Below are positions 34,790 to 46,500 of a stretch of 64,000 nucleotides of DNA, piece after piece. The position numbers were made by a program, and so were the translations under genes. Below the pieces are notes generated by a model. That model worked only from the letters and a program-made list of their open reading frames with translations. It made no database searches and had not been told where the DNA came from. The stretch comes from Dichetophora obliterata (taxonomy: Eukaryota; Arthropoda; Insecta; Diptera; Sciomyzidae). Numbering within the stretch: position 1 is the first letter of the stretch; each line of letters begins with the position of its first letter. The stretch spans positions 33,061,563 through 33,125,562 of the forward strand of contig OY986437.1 in NCBI GenBank assembly GCA_963920525.1, written 5' to 3'.

Positions 34790-35677
34790 AACAGAGCAAA
34801 GAACAAATTTCGAAATTTAATTGCTGTTTTGGCTTTAACATTACATGAGATATAACTAAATAAATAATTTAGGTTTTTTTTTTTAACTTATCGTTTATTT
34901 TGTAAGTAAACCAGCTTATCGATTTCAAATAGTTTTGAGTAAGGATAATCTGGTAAAATAACCGGTAAATGCAAAAATTCCGTACTAATAAATTTATAAA
35001 GTCTGGCAACTCTAATTGGAACGTGAAATTTTCTTAGGCTGTGTGCGAATTGATCTAAATGCCTCGATGTTCCTCGATGCGTCGTCTTTAATTGTCGACG
35101 TTAACTTAACAATTGTCGATAATGTAGAGAATGGTCTACGTTGTCGACAATAGGTCTGTTCCCGTACTTAATTCACGTAGCTTGAATTGTTTGAAAGCTT
35201 AATTTTTAAGCAATTCGACAATTGTTTAAGCAATGTCATCAAAATGCAAGTTCGTATTAGATTGGGCTGATTCTTAAATTTTTTTGAAAAATTCGTTTAT
35301 TTAACACAAATTAACAAATTAAATAGGTCTGGAAGGTGAAAAATAATGGATACTACGAACTTGGATTCAATTTAAATAAATACTGTAGTAAACATGCAGC
35401 CTCTGACATTAATAATCTACACGTCGTTAAAAGCAATTGTCTACACGACATTGTCGATACCGTCGACAATAGTATTGTTTACATCAAGTTCTCTACGCCG
35501 CACATCACTGGCCTTAATATAATCGCGATAGCAAATTTTCTCAAAGGAATGGCAAGAAAAACGACTCGTAAAGTGCACTACCGTTGCAGTCAAAATTAAA
35601 TTCAAACAAGCAATCATGATACAATAACTATTAGGTGTCATGAGAACGTGTGTCGTTAAAAACTGTTGTGAACTGTT
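34790..35677. other. Downstream of Pbp49; TTGTCGAC-rich repeats
   Basis: After the Pbp49 3' end there is no gene. Words such as ATTGTCGACGTTAA, GTTGTCGACAATAG and ACCGTCGACAATAG recur between 35085-35150 and 35430-35475, partly inverted. They suggest a decayed palindromic element. Confidence 0.4.
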
Positions 35678-36148
35678 ATGGTAGCGATTCCTTAGTGAAC
35701 GATGTTTTTCTCTGAATCTGCTTTACTCTAAACGTCAGAAAAATTGTAAATTACTTAATTTAATTATTAATACTATGCAATTTTTTAAATAATTTAAGTG
35801 CAATTGTTGGCTCCGCTGAATGCGTCCAATGTGCGCGACACACGCGGTTTGTTTTGTTTTTTTTAACATTCGATGGTAGCAGCTCGGGAGAAAATAGATA
35901 GCTGTCATGGCTACCTTATAGTCATTGTATCAAACAAACAAAATATTCAAAAAATTAAATGACAACTCATAAAAATATACAGGTGCGGCACATGTGTTTC
36001 AAATTGTTTAAAGGCTATATCACAATTTTATATGGATAGAAAAAATAATCCTTTTTGTTATAGGATTATTTTTGTTTTGCTTTGCATGTAAAAACAATAA
36101 TCTGGATTATTTTGAAGCGAATGGAACACAGCTATTATTAAAGGGTTG

Positions 36149-36675
36149 TACCAAGGTATATTAACCGAGGTACTATAAGACGCGACTGCGCTGCCGGCTT
36201 TTAGGAGTCTTATGTCAAAACCAAGTAATGTAAACCCACACAAACAAATAAGTGGATTTTTTTAAAATTTAGGTTCAACTTTTCTTAAAATATTTTTCCC
36301 TAAGTTTACAGTTTTTTATTTTTTTAAATATTGAATTTTTTATTGTTATGCTTGATGTGTTAATAGTGCGAAATGTTGTATTTCGCATATTTGCAACTGC
36401 ATTTTGCATCAACTCTTAATTGAAAAAACTTTTTTAAATAATGAACATATAAATAGCTATAGGGTTAATAAAATTTTATATATGCAAATATTTTCTTTCA
36501 AACAATTCCAAAATCTCGAAAATAAATGTAAAATAGTTGTGCCATTAAAAAATAAAATGCCCCTTTTTTTGTTTTTAGTACAAAAGCAACATTGGTTATT
36601 GTCATTGCCTCTGTTTGACATTATATTCCCATGACTGACAGTTTATTTATAGTACCTGGATTAATATACCTTGAT
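36149..36675. mobile_element. Small inverted-repeat element, about 530 bp
   Basis: ACCAAGGTATATTAACCGAG and GTACTATAA at the left end are inverted at the right end as TTATAGTACCTGGATTAATA, then TACCTTGA. It is noncoding. A further partial copy of the right tip (ACTGGATTAATATACCTTGG) lies at 36772-36791. Confidence 0.65.
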
Positions 36676-37251
36676 TATAGTAAACTTCAATTAATTATTG
36701 GGTGATTACATTCCTTTTCAATGTAATCACCTGACCCTCTCCGATGACGCACTGTGCACATACACACACATACTGGATTAATATACCTTGGCTTTTACAA
36801 TTTTTATTGGGTTGAACGAGCGAATCTAAGTTCGCACGAAAAATCACTTCAGAAGTTCTAGTTTCAATGAGATCTTAAATGGTTCAACTGTTTACTAAAT
36901 AATTTTCTCTTGTTAAGACGCATGGTCTAATTTTCTGATTTTTGAGACGCATGGTCTAATTTTCTGATTTTTAAAATGATTTACTTGGATCAATAAAGTT
37001 TTTCTTTTTCAAAAAAATTGTGATTTCAATAAATATTTCTTACATGATTTTAGATTTGAGCTACTTAGATCAAGTAAGTTTGAAGAAGACAACAACAACA
37101 ACTCTGTAAAGAGTCAATCACACAGCAGACTAGTCAGCCTGTTTTGGAAATCGCCAAATTTTCTCTTTAGTAGTCTTGGCAATAATATGGACATAATAAA
37201 CTTGGCCTGTCAAAATGGATAAAAATAAATCAAGAAAATAAATGCATAGAA

Positions 37252-37936
37252 CCATTGTATAACTAGACGAGGTAGCGTTAGGGCGGAGAACCGGTGGCCG
37301 AAATTGTCAAAACGAAGTTGACAGCTCATACTGCAACCGATTAGAAAGCAGAAATAGGCAAAAATAGCAAATTAGCTGATTTTGACAGTTGTGGTAGCCA
37401 AAAGCGCATTGTTTTGTGGAAAAATTCTGAATTTTTTCTGAATTCTTCAAGAGTCATTTCCGTTCTTTTTAAAAAAAAAAATGCTGACCTCAAAATTAAT
37501 CGTGGTCTTTTCTGACCACAAAAGTATAACAAATGCAGAATTTTCTAACCTGTAAAATTCGGCGGTTCTGCATTCTGCTCTTTAGTAATACCAACATAAA
37601 AACAACAAAAAATTTACATTAATATCATAAACTGTGACAATTGTGAAAAGCAAAAAGTTAAAATTTTGAAAATTTTTTAAATCTAATCCAAAACAATTTT
37701 GATTAAAGTGGTTAGTTTTAATAAAACTGAACAGCTCGATGAGTATTAGTTAAAAATTCCATGCAGTTGGCACTATACATAACCTCAATCGTAAATACAT
37801 CGGAGTTCAAAACAACAGTGCAGCCAATATGAAAGGAAAAAATGTTGCATTTTTTCCGTTCTTTTCTCAGCTCAAAAGAAGTCAACACAAGAAAAAGAGC
37901 TCATTCAGTCATAACACTACCTTGTATAGAACAAAG
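37252..37936. mobile_element. TAGACAAGGTAGTG MITE, copy 2, with internal insertion
   Basis: Left tip CCATTGTATAACTAGACGAG and right tip AACACTACCTTGTATAG are present. The first 155 bp follow the family consensus to about 37410 (TTTTGACAGTTGTGGTAGCC). Consensus resumes at about 37893 (AAAAAGAGCTCATTCAG). The 480 bp between are unrelated to the family and unidentified. Confidence 0.75.
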
Positions 37937-38241
37937 AAAAGTCCCGCTCTGCACTCTGCATTTCTCGATCAATAATTGCCTTCGCCGCAAGTAGTTTGTG
38001 GACAATTCACCGCATGAGAGGTAGACGAAAGTCCCCTTTTAACCCGATTAGTCAACATACTTCTTGCAACGAAAGCAATTATTGCTCCCAGAATTGCCGA
38101 GTGAAAAACGGCTCAAGGCACAGTTGACAGCAGAGATAAAGAGATAGGAAACTTAAATTTTGTGACGTCAAAACATATGTTTTTTCCATTTTTATGTGCT
38201 TTGGTGAAAATCATTATTGTGTACGTGACTTCACCTCAGAT

Positions 38242-38823
38242 CAGTGTTGCCGTGGCGATTCTAAAAAAAGTATCCATGAAAAGGTCACAAATGTATCCAC
38301 TTCCGAAAAAAGTATTCGCATATTACAGTTTGAAAACCAATTTTTTGAGCATCCACAACAATTCTATATATTTAATTTCAAGACTAACAAATAGCTTTGT
38401 TAAAATGTAATAGTAAGAAACAAAGCATGTACATATATAAAATAATAAATAATATTAAAACCTAGTGCTTGAATATTTTAAATATTTTTAGGATTTATTT
38501 TTTTGAAAGTTAAAATAATGAACAATGATATTTCAACTTTAAAGGTATATTGCAATAAAATTTTAAACTTCATTCAACAGCAGCTGTGCTATGAGGCAGA
38601 CTTAATATATTTATCACAAAATTGTAAAGTTCTTCGTAAAAAGGTGCCGTAATGCATTTTTCGATAAAAAAGTATTGTCCAAAAATATCTCAATATCATA
38701 ATTTTTTAAAGTTTTTGTTGAATTTAAAGAAATGCCTCCTTTTTATATTTTTACAAATAAAATCATATATTCACATATGAGTATGAAAAAAGTATCCATA
38801 AATTTTTCCTAACGGCAACACTG
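38242..38823. mobile_element. hAT-like MITE, 582 bp
   Basis: The ends CAGTGTTGCCGT and ACGGCAACACTG are inverted. They are followed inward by paired AAAAAAGTATCCAT / ATGGATACTTTTTT. CAGTGTTGCC tips are common among insect hAT elements. No transposase is present, and the expected 8-bp target duplication was not found. Confidence 0.75.
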
Positions 38824-39717
38824 CTTGGACTTATTCCTATGGTGTAATTATTCCACGATAATTACACCATGATGTTTCAGGAATTGCTTTTCCGAAGTCT
38901 TTTGTTGTATACATTTTGTTACCCAATTTGTTCCAATAATATGCAGTTTTACAGTTATCGGACCTCAAACGTAACTGGTGAAATTCTTAAATCTACCATA
39001 AGCCAGGGTTGTTTTCCGTTGATTTTACGACCACATATAAATGTTTTGTGCTAGTATGGAGCCATTTTAACGTAAAATCGAGCATAATGCGGAGTTTCCC
39101 ATCTCTTTATCTCTGGTCGACAGTTCAAGCAAAGGCAAAAAAGAGCACATTTCTCTCAAGTGCCATAACCTTATTAATGAACCTTGGCCATGATATAACT
39201 AGAGAACGTAGATGCATTACGGACTACGTTCTCTTTCTCATAGCCAAAATTGTCAGCTTTTTGCAAATCATAGGAAATCAATGGCCGCATTTAGCGGAGT
39301 CAACAGTTGGTAACTGACTTTTGTGTTAAAATTTGCTGAATGGTACAATTATGGGAGCGATCAATAAAACTGATCAGGTAGCGGAAGCCATTTAATAGAG
39401 TGAAAAAAATTGTTTGCTACACTAAATTGTCAGATGCTGCCACTGACGCTGTTAAATTAATAAACACAGAAGAAAGCAGCAAATTTGAGTGAGAAACTTT
39501 TACAATTAAATTATTTACATAATTAAACAATTATAATAATTAAATTAAATAATTATAATAATAAAATATATAATAAAAATTTTATTTTTTATAAGTAATA
39601 AAAACTTCTCTAACATTTAGAATAACAACACATTCAGAGAAAAACATCGCTCACTAAGGTATCGCTACCAAAGTGTCTTATTATATTTATAAAGAATTGA
39701 ATTGCAATGTATGTTAT

Positions 39718-39795
39718 ATAGGAATTTCTAAACTGGCGTTACGTAAGATTTGTACGAAGAAATATAAAAAAACGACGAAAAAGTCTAATTTTTAA
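39718..39795. repeat. Dispersed repeat, copy 3 of 3, left part
   Basis: AAACTGGCGTTACGTAAGAT and TTTGTACGAAGAAATAT match the copy at 19690. The repeat resumes at 40864-40925 with AGTAGCACTATATT, beyond an inserted inverted-repeat element. Confidence 0.65.
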
Positions 39796-39796
39796 C

Positions 39797-40863
39797 AATC
39801 AGCCCTATTCCAGAATACCTAGTAACGAAATTCCTTAGTCGTAATTCCGAACGTAAAGCTACGCTACGAATATGATAAATTTGCTAATCCAAATTCCGAA
39901 CGAAACTTTCCCTTTTCGAACTTACTTTCGGGAATTCGAAATAACTGATTTTAACAGCAGACAAATAAATAAAAAGAAAAAGTGAAAAACTGAAGTGTTT
40001 TTGATCAATATTGTATTTTTTTAGCTGTGATTTTAAATGGATTTCATTGCAATTGCAATTTTCGCACATTAAGAGGAAGATTTCTCACAAACAGAATCAA
40101 TGAAAATGCAGCGAATAATATTGCGAGATTACATCAACTCTTTGGAAATGGATTACAAAATGTAGGAAATGCTATTAATAAATTTCAACTAACATATTCA
40201 CAGGTTAAAAAAAAATATTGTACCTATATTTACCAAAAATTAATTAAAAGTTTTATTTTGCGACCGAACTCTATAAAAATTAAATTGTTTTCTTTTGTCG
40301 TAAACAAATCCGTCGAGGCAAAGATTTCTTCTTCTTCTTCTTAAAAATGCTAAACACACAATGTATAGCATTGACAGCGTACGAAAAAACTACCACGAAC
40401 ACAAGGTTCTTATTGTAGTTTTTGACATATATTGATAAGTTATCTTAATTTTGTTTTGTATCTAGTCTTTTTCGCAAACACGAAGTTCTTATTGTAGCTT
40501 TTTTTCACAATTTTATGATTATATTAATTAATACACATTTTTGTGCATTAATTTTTGAGGTTATGTTATTTTTGTTGTTAATAATTAACTGTAAAAGTCA
40601 CATCAATTAAGATGGACGATTTTAGTTGTTACTGACTGGCCGCACTTAACGACCTCGCTGTTGAAACGACGCGAGTCGAAATAGGCAAAGATTTCGTGAA
40701 AAAACCAAAAAACAGATATTTTTTTTGTCAAAAGTTGATGCGTTCGAATTGTGGAATAGCAATGCTACGAATGTTCGAATACGATGTAATGATTCGGATT
40801 GCAGAATAAGATATTACAAATTCGAAAGAAAATTTACGCTACGGTGGATTCTGGAATAGGGCT
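39797..40863. mobile_element. Inverted-repeat element inserted in dispersed repeat
   Basis: The ends CAGCCCTATTCCAGAAT and ATTCTGGAATAGGGCT are inverted. Subterminal AATTCCGAACG / GATTCGGATTGC and TACGCTACGAAT / GCTACGAATGTTCG words pair loosely. The frame at 40027-40344 (RGRFLTNRINENAANNIARL) is unidentified and may be a remnant of an element-encoded protein. The 43-bp GGCCGCACTT motif occurs at 40638-40680. Confidence 0.75.
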
Positions 40864-40925
40864 AAATGTATTTATAATTGCATAGTAATTTAGTAGCACT
40901 ATATTAAAAAAAAAACAATGGGCCC

Positions 40926-41774
40926 AATTAATAGTCACATTAAATTACTAACAATTAAGCCTGTAGACATCAAGGCATGATCAACAACTGTCAAAATATG
41001 TTTGGTGGTCATTCTATGCCATGGCGTGTTAGTTGAGATATTTAAATTCTTTTCAAATTCAGCTCATGCCATGAGATAGATTCCTATTTATAGATCGTCT
41101 ATTTTGGTTAGGCCTTATAATCATCTCAACAAAAAGACTACGGGTTATTTAACTAAAAAGAGGTTTTTCTAAATTTAAATTTCGGTTATCTTTTCATACA
41201 AAGTTTCGGTTATGCTAAGAAGAGCCTCGGGAAGAAAGTAACCGAAACTCATGTATACGTGTGATCTGGCATCCCTTTAATTAATTCCTAATATCACCGA
41301 AATAAAGCCTTCTCGCTCTCTCTAGTAAGGATTTACATAAAAACGTGTTATAGATAGAATATAGATAGAATCTCCCGAGATAGATATAACCGAAAACTCA
41401 GTTGTATGTAACCATTACATATAACGTAAAAATTAGTTTTTTCTAACGTACTCCTTAAAAAATAAAAATACATGTAATTCGTTGGTGTCTTAAAACAAAT
41501 GTTTCAAATTTATTATAACATTTTTAATTATTTCACTAATTTTTCACAAATCTTTATTAAAAATTACAAAATGCACAATATACATAAATAAATAATACTC
41601 AATTGCCTACTGATCAGCTGTTTCAGACGAGTTGAGCTAATCGTTTCATTTTGGGTTAAATCCGCAAACATCCGTAACGAGTGCATACGTTCGTCAAAAT
41701 GTGGGCGATTTTAATTAAAAAAGAGTAGTTGCACTTCACAACCCCATCGTTGAAACGATGCGAATCTTTAATGT
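40926..41774. other. Gene-free spacer
   Basis: No gene is seen. The third, weaker copy of the GCACTTCACAACC-type motif lies at 41729-41767, immediately before the next element. Confidence 0.4.
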
Positions 41775-43229
41775 ACACCCAAAAAAATCCCGCAGTAAAA
41801 TAAATAAAAATGTATTTAAAACAAATGTAAATTAGTAACTCACTGTCCAAATAAAAATGTAACTATTTTTACTAATTTAATTTTTTACTTTTACTACATA
41901 TTTTTTAAGTACAGAAAATAAATACATTTACATTAAAATTAAATGTTTTTAATTTATTAATTAAAAAAACTGCAAAATGTTTGTTGTCACAGTTTTACTA
42001 ACACTTTAGTAAATTTTACTACATATATATTTAATCGAAATGCTGAATATGAAATTTTTTATGCAGTAATTTAAACTTATTTTTACTACACACGTAGAAA
42101 TTTTTACTACATATAGTAATTTTGGTAATGGTGTACTTAAATGAAAAATGATTGTCCTTCCATTTTTCTATTTTTATTTTTACAATGAACGTATGAACAC
42201 AATAAGCATACGAAAATAGGATGCACCATGAAACATGAGGCGAAATAGCATATCCTTGAGCTGAATGCCTACAATACGTTCGCATATGAGCAGGCTTTGT
42301 ATACTTTTGGCGTCGACATCAGTGGAAATATTGTAGAGTTCTTCTAGGCTAGTAAATTCGACAGCGTTACCGTATGCAGGACGTAACGCAACTTTGGGAC
42401 GTTTTTCTATAACATAAAAAGAATTTAAAGTTCAAGATTTATATCATATTATAATTTTATAAAGTAACCAATGTAGAGTGAATGTGAAGCACGTATATGC
42501 AATACTAAACGCCAATGTAACATAGCTACTCTGGTCTCGTTATGTTCATCAAGAAAAGTGGAACCTGTGGAAAAGAGTCAATTTGAAATATTGCTTTGTC
42601 GTTAAAAGGAGTTTTATTTACCAATCAGCTAATGTGCCTCTGCACTTCGAAATGCTGGATATTCCAGATGATTTTTTAAATAAGCTGTGCGTAATGCATC
42701 GTCACCATATCGACTTTTGGCATAGGGATTTGCACCGTTAGCAAGCAGCAATTTGCATTTGTTGCAATTTTTTTGCTGCTACAGCCTTTTGTTGCTATAT
42801 TGCTCCAAAATTTTTCTTATTAAAATTATATAACAAAAAAAAAAGAATACAAAGTAATAAACAAAGATTGCTTTTATTGTAAAAAAATTCAAGTATTTTT
42901 GTAGTAAAAAAATACATTTCAAGAAGTATACTTACCACAAATCTTCCTCATCACAAATCTTTGATAATTATTTTAGTTTAAATAAATATAATTGCTATTA
43001 AATACATATTATGCAGTTTAATTTAATGTAGATATTCTTTATTTAAATAAATGTATGTAAACAACTACTTACTGCATGCAAATACTTCGTGTAGTATTAA
43101 TTATTTAAATGTAAGTTCAGTAAAATATATTGAATAACTACATGTGCATTTAAAAATAAATAAAACTACATATATATGAAGTAAATACACATTGTGTAGT
43201 AAATTTTACTACAGTATTTATTTGAGTGT
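41775..43229. mobile_element. Inverted-repeat element with captured Fem-1 exons, 1455 bp
   Basis: Left end ACACCCAAAAAAATCCCGCA and right end (inverted) ACACTCAAATAAATACTGTA are followed on both sides by GTAAAAT. Subterminal regions are rich in TTTTACTAC and its complement. The centre (42180-42770) is not repeat-like but is a decayed host gene segment. No transposase is seen, and no exact target duplication is evident (AATGT against TATGT). Confidence 0.65.
42190..42772 (-). pseudogene. Fem-1: Fem-1 ankyrin-protein fragment with retained introns
   Basis: Three consecutive exon pieces on the minus strand follow the Fem-1 family, the substrate receptors of Cul2 ubiquitin ligases. Exon A (42772-42622) reads CKLLLANGANPYAKSRYGDD and ends an ankyrin repeat, then RSAEAH. 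Exon B (42564-42469) reads STFLDEHNETRVAMLHWR. Exon C (42406 down to about 42190) reads YGNAVEFTSLEELY, then SLLICERIVGIQLKDM. Both introns are short, 57 and 62 nt, with GT-AG ends and correct phase. That points to DNA-level capture rather than reverse transcription. A TAG stop replaces the expected Glu codon before LIG in exon A, and the sequence after exon C decays. The rest of the gene is missing on both sides. Confidence 0.78.
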
Positions 43230-43584
43230 TATGTAACACGAGCGAGAAGTTATGTAACAGCTTGGATTGCTGCTAGCTACAAAATTTACATAGAATGGTT
43301 GTTGTCTGCGCTTTCAGGTGTCAATTTTTCGTATTGACATTTCCTCGTCTTTGCTGTGCTTATTTGTATTTGATTTTTGCTTTCGTCGACAAATCAAGAA
43401 AATGTGTCAATCGCCGGTGTGCAAGAAACTGAAATAAACGCATATTAACTCAATTAAAATCAATAAAGAAAGGAATTGCAATTAATTTATGCATTTTCAG
43501 GTGGAAAACAATGAAAAGTGAATGGATAAAATGAAAATTAACTAAACAAGACGGAGCAATTAATCAAATTATTGTGCAACGAAA
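43230..43584 (+). promoter_or_regulatory. Atf6 upstream region with short upstream ORFs
   Basis: This is the probable promoter and 5' UTR of Atf6. A polypyrimidine-poor acceptor TTATGCATTTTCAG ends at 43500. After it lie two overlapping short ORFs in different frames, 43511-43534 and 43522-43545 (seven codons each). Further upstream is another, 43402-43437 (eleven codons). The transcription start cannot be placed from sequence. Confidence 0.5.
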
Positions 43585-46500
43585 ATGGAGATCGATGAAA
43601 ATTTCTATGGTGTGTGTGTGTGAATCTAGTTGTAAATTGTGGAAAAATGAATGGGCGGTGCTACCAATTATAAAAATATTATATGCATTTAGTAGAATTA
43701 AATTTTGAGAAGCTAGAAATGCACGTCTAAAATGGCCTTGAGAAAACCTTTTGATTAAAAATATTTGTTAATTTTTATTTCGACGCCCCAATTTTGGCAT
43801 GTGTTTTTTGTTTAAAGCAATCTTTAAAAACATTGCATCATTTAAATTTGTGGTGTTTGTTCCGCAATGTGTTTTTTAAATGCTAATTGTTTTATATTTT
43901 TAATAATTGTGTGCTTTTCTTTTGTCACAAAAAGTGAACAACGTGAAAAACAGGTTGCTTCAGCGCTTACGCGCCCGGGTTGTTTGTTGCCAACGATAGC
44001 GTATCACAAGCTTTTCGATTATATTATTGTTCTTTGCTAAATGGATGTGTCCCTTGCTGCACATCCTCCGCTATGCCTATACAAACGGAATTTTATCAGT
44101 GTGAATTGCACGGATCTTTGTTGGTGCTCCCTGTTAACTGTTGTTGTTTTAATTCTATTTGCTCGACAGCATTTGTGCCCCCATCTTGATAAAAACCTTG
44201 CTGATGTCAACATGAAACCATTAAATGCAGTAAGCAGCAGTGATAATCATGCTCATTTAATCTTTTTCTAGAATATTTATGTGTAGGTTACGCAGAAGAT
44301 TCCCATACTTTAGCTTTTACACGAGCATTTTGCATTTCCAATACGCAATACCAATGATTGGATGAGATATGATATTTTGGCAAACTACCATTTTACTGGC
44401 TCTAATTTTGAACACTAATGGCCACGTTATAAAAACATCAGAACAAATCGCTCTAATTAACTCCACCATCGTGCAAAACTGTTTCGCTTCAAATGTACTC
44501 GTCAACGTTTCGCTACATTCGGCTGTATTGTTTTTGTTAACTCGCTTACCATATCAGTAGTCGCTTATAGTATATCTAAAATTAGTTTTATCGGATTCTT
44601 CAACAGAACAACGTTCCTAAACATGCGTCTAAAAATGTTCGGGAAGGACTTCTATATCGAACTTCTGACACCTTAGATCACCACCCGCAGTCTTTAAACC
44701 GTAACCCAACAGAGCACCTGGGGAGCACCTCGACAGAAACTTCAGACAAAAAGTAATTTTAAACAAGCAGGACCTAAAGAAAGCCATAAAGAATGGGTTA
44801 AAATATCTTCTGAGATAACAAAAAGTCTTGTCGACTATAAACCTAAAAGACTGAATCCAAAAGAAAACAATCCAAATATTCAAAATAAATATTCTACGTT
44901 ATTGTAATTGCGTTGGCTTTCCTCTACTTTGACTTGTTGACTTGTTTTTGATGCGAAAAATCTCTTGTGTTTTAACTAAGTATTAAATATATTTGACTGT
45001 CTTTTGTTTTTGTTATTAGTTTTTATTAGATTCAGTTCTGAATATATTATCTACTTGTCGCAGAATACTTTTGAGTATGCCGAATTGTTGCAATTTGTAT
45101 TGCTTTTTCCAATCATTAATGATTTTTATTTTGTAAGCGTTATAAAAAAAAATTTAAAATAATTATAAACTAATTTTTATTTTTTTTGCTCGGAAATAAA
45201 AATCGTTTTCTGATTTTTATAATTTTGCTCAAACAAAAAGATCAGTTTTTAATTTTTATGTCTTGCCCTCAAAAATATAATTCGTTCACTGATTTTAATA
45301 TTTTTTTAATATTTTTGCTCGGAAATAAAAATCGCTTTTTGATTTTATTTTTTTTGCCCAGAAATAAAAATAGGATTTTTATTATTGAGCTCAGAAATGA
45401 AAATAATTTTTTTATTTTTATTTTGCTCCAATATATAAATCCTTTTTTGGTTCCTAATTACACTGGCTTACAAACAAAAAAAAAAAAAAAAAACAAAAAT
45501 CCATGTACTTTCAATGTGATTGTTTTTTCTTATGGATTATGGCCTGCTTAACTCAAAAATCAAATACAAAGTTTCATGAATAGGTTTTCGAGATATGAAT
45601 TTTTTATTTTTTTTTTATTTTTTCGGAAGTAGCTTCACATATCAGACTACATCTAGAGTTAAGGACGTCCAATGAAGTCACACAAGATACCATTATAAAG
45701 GTAATTAAATTTTTAACAATAGTTTTATACATTACTTTCCAATCAGTTCGCTAGTTTAAGCGTGATAGGCCAAAATATATGAAAAACTAATTTTTTAGCC
45801 AAAATTTAAATATTCTATAGCCATGCAGAATTAGTAACAAATTTACAAAAATTTAAAAAATATAAAAATATATTTACTTATAAAACACTTTTTTAAGAAG
45901 CAAATGAGTTATTGATGAAGAAAATCTATGGATAAATACCGGTGTTATAAGCAATTGAGTGACGTTATCAAACTTCAATATTTTCAGATTTAGTATTTAT
46001 ACCCTGTCATTTCTTGAGTTAAAGATATCCAAATGGGTCGTACTAGATATAAAATCAACGGATATCAAATTTTCTACAATCACTTTTGATATTGTTTTCA
46101 ATTTGGTTCATTTTTTAGCTGTAATGGACCAAAATATACAAGAAACATCGATTTTTTGCCAAAAATTAAATATGTAGTAAATAAAAGACGTTTATTTAAT
46201 TCATTTCATTAATTGCTATCGAATTTTAATATTATGTGTTAAAGTTAGAAATATTTTGTCTACGCGGCCTACCGGGTGATCTATCCCTCGCGTCGAAAAA
46301 TTAATGTCCATGAAAAACTAATTACTCAATGGAGGATGCTGATCAAGAATAAATGTACTTTTCTTTATCAGCCATGGCTCTTTCCGGCCCTTAAAAAAGT
46401 TTTAACAAAGTAAACATACTCTTACCAGTTCAGCTTTAGAGTATAAAAACAAAAACAGTAAGAATTGAATTTTGATACATCACTCAATTGTTCATAACTC

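Larger units (their letters stand above)
35678..39677. repeat. Widely spaced inverted repeat, possibly element ends
   Basis: GGTAGCGATTCCTTAGTGAA and the following bases at 35680-35722 are inverted at 39631-39672 (TTCTCTGAATGTG, CTCACTAAGGTATCGCTACC). Weaker similarity extends inward for about 100 bp (TCTAAACGTCAGAAAAAT against TCTAAATGTTAGAGAAGT). The 4-kb interior holds three other elements and no transposase. It may be one large element or two independent copies of one MITE in opposite orientation. Confidence 0.5.

Noticed and set aside
43980..44271. Overlapping small frames in Atf6 intron 1 as a separate gene
   Set aside because: No recognised domain, no codon bias evident, and the two frames overlap. 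The Atf6 exons splice correctly around them.
45186..45551. 121-codon frame on the + strand
   Set aside because: It is made of the TTTTTGCTCGGAAATAAAAA tandem units of a foldback arm.
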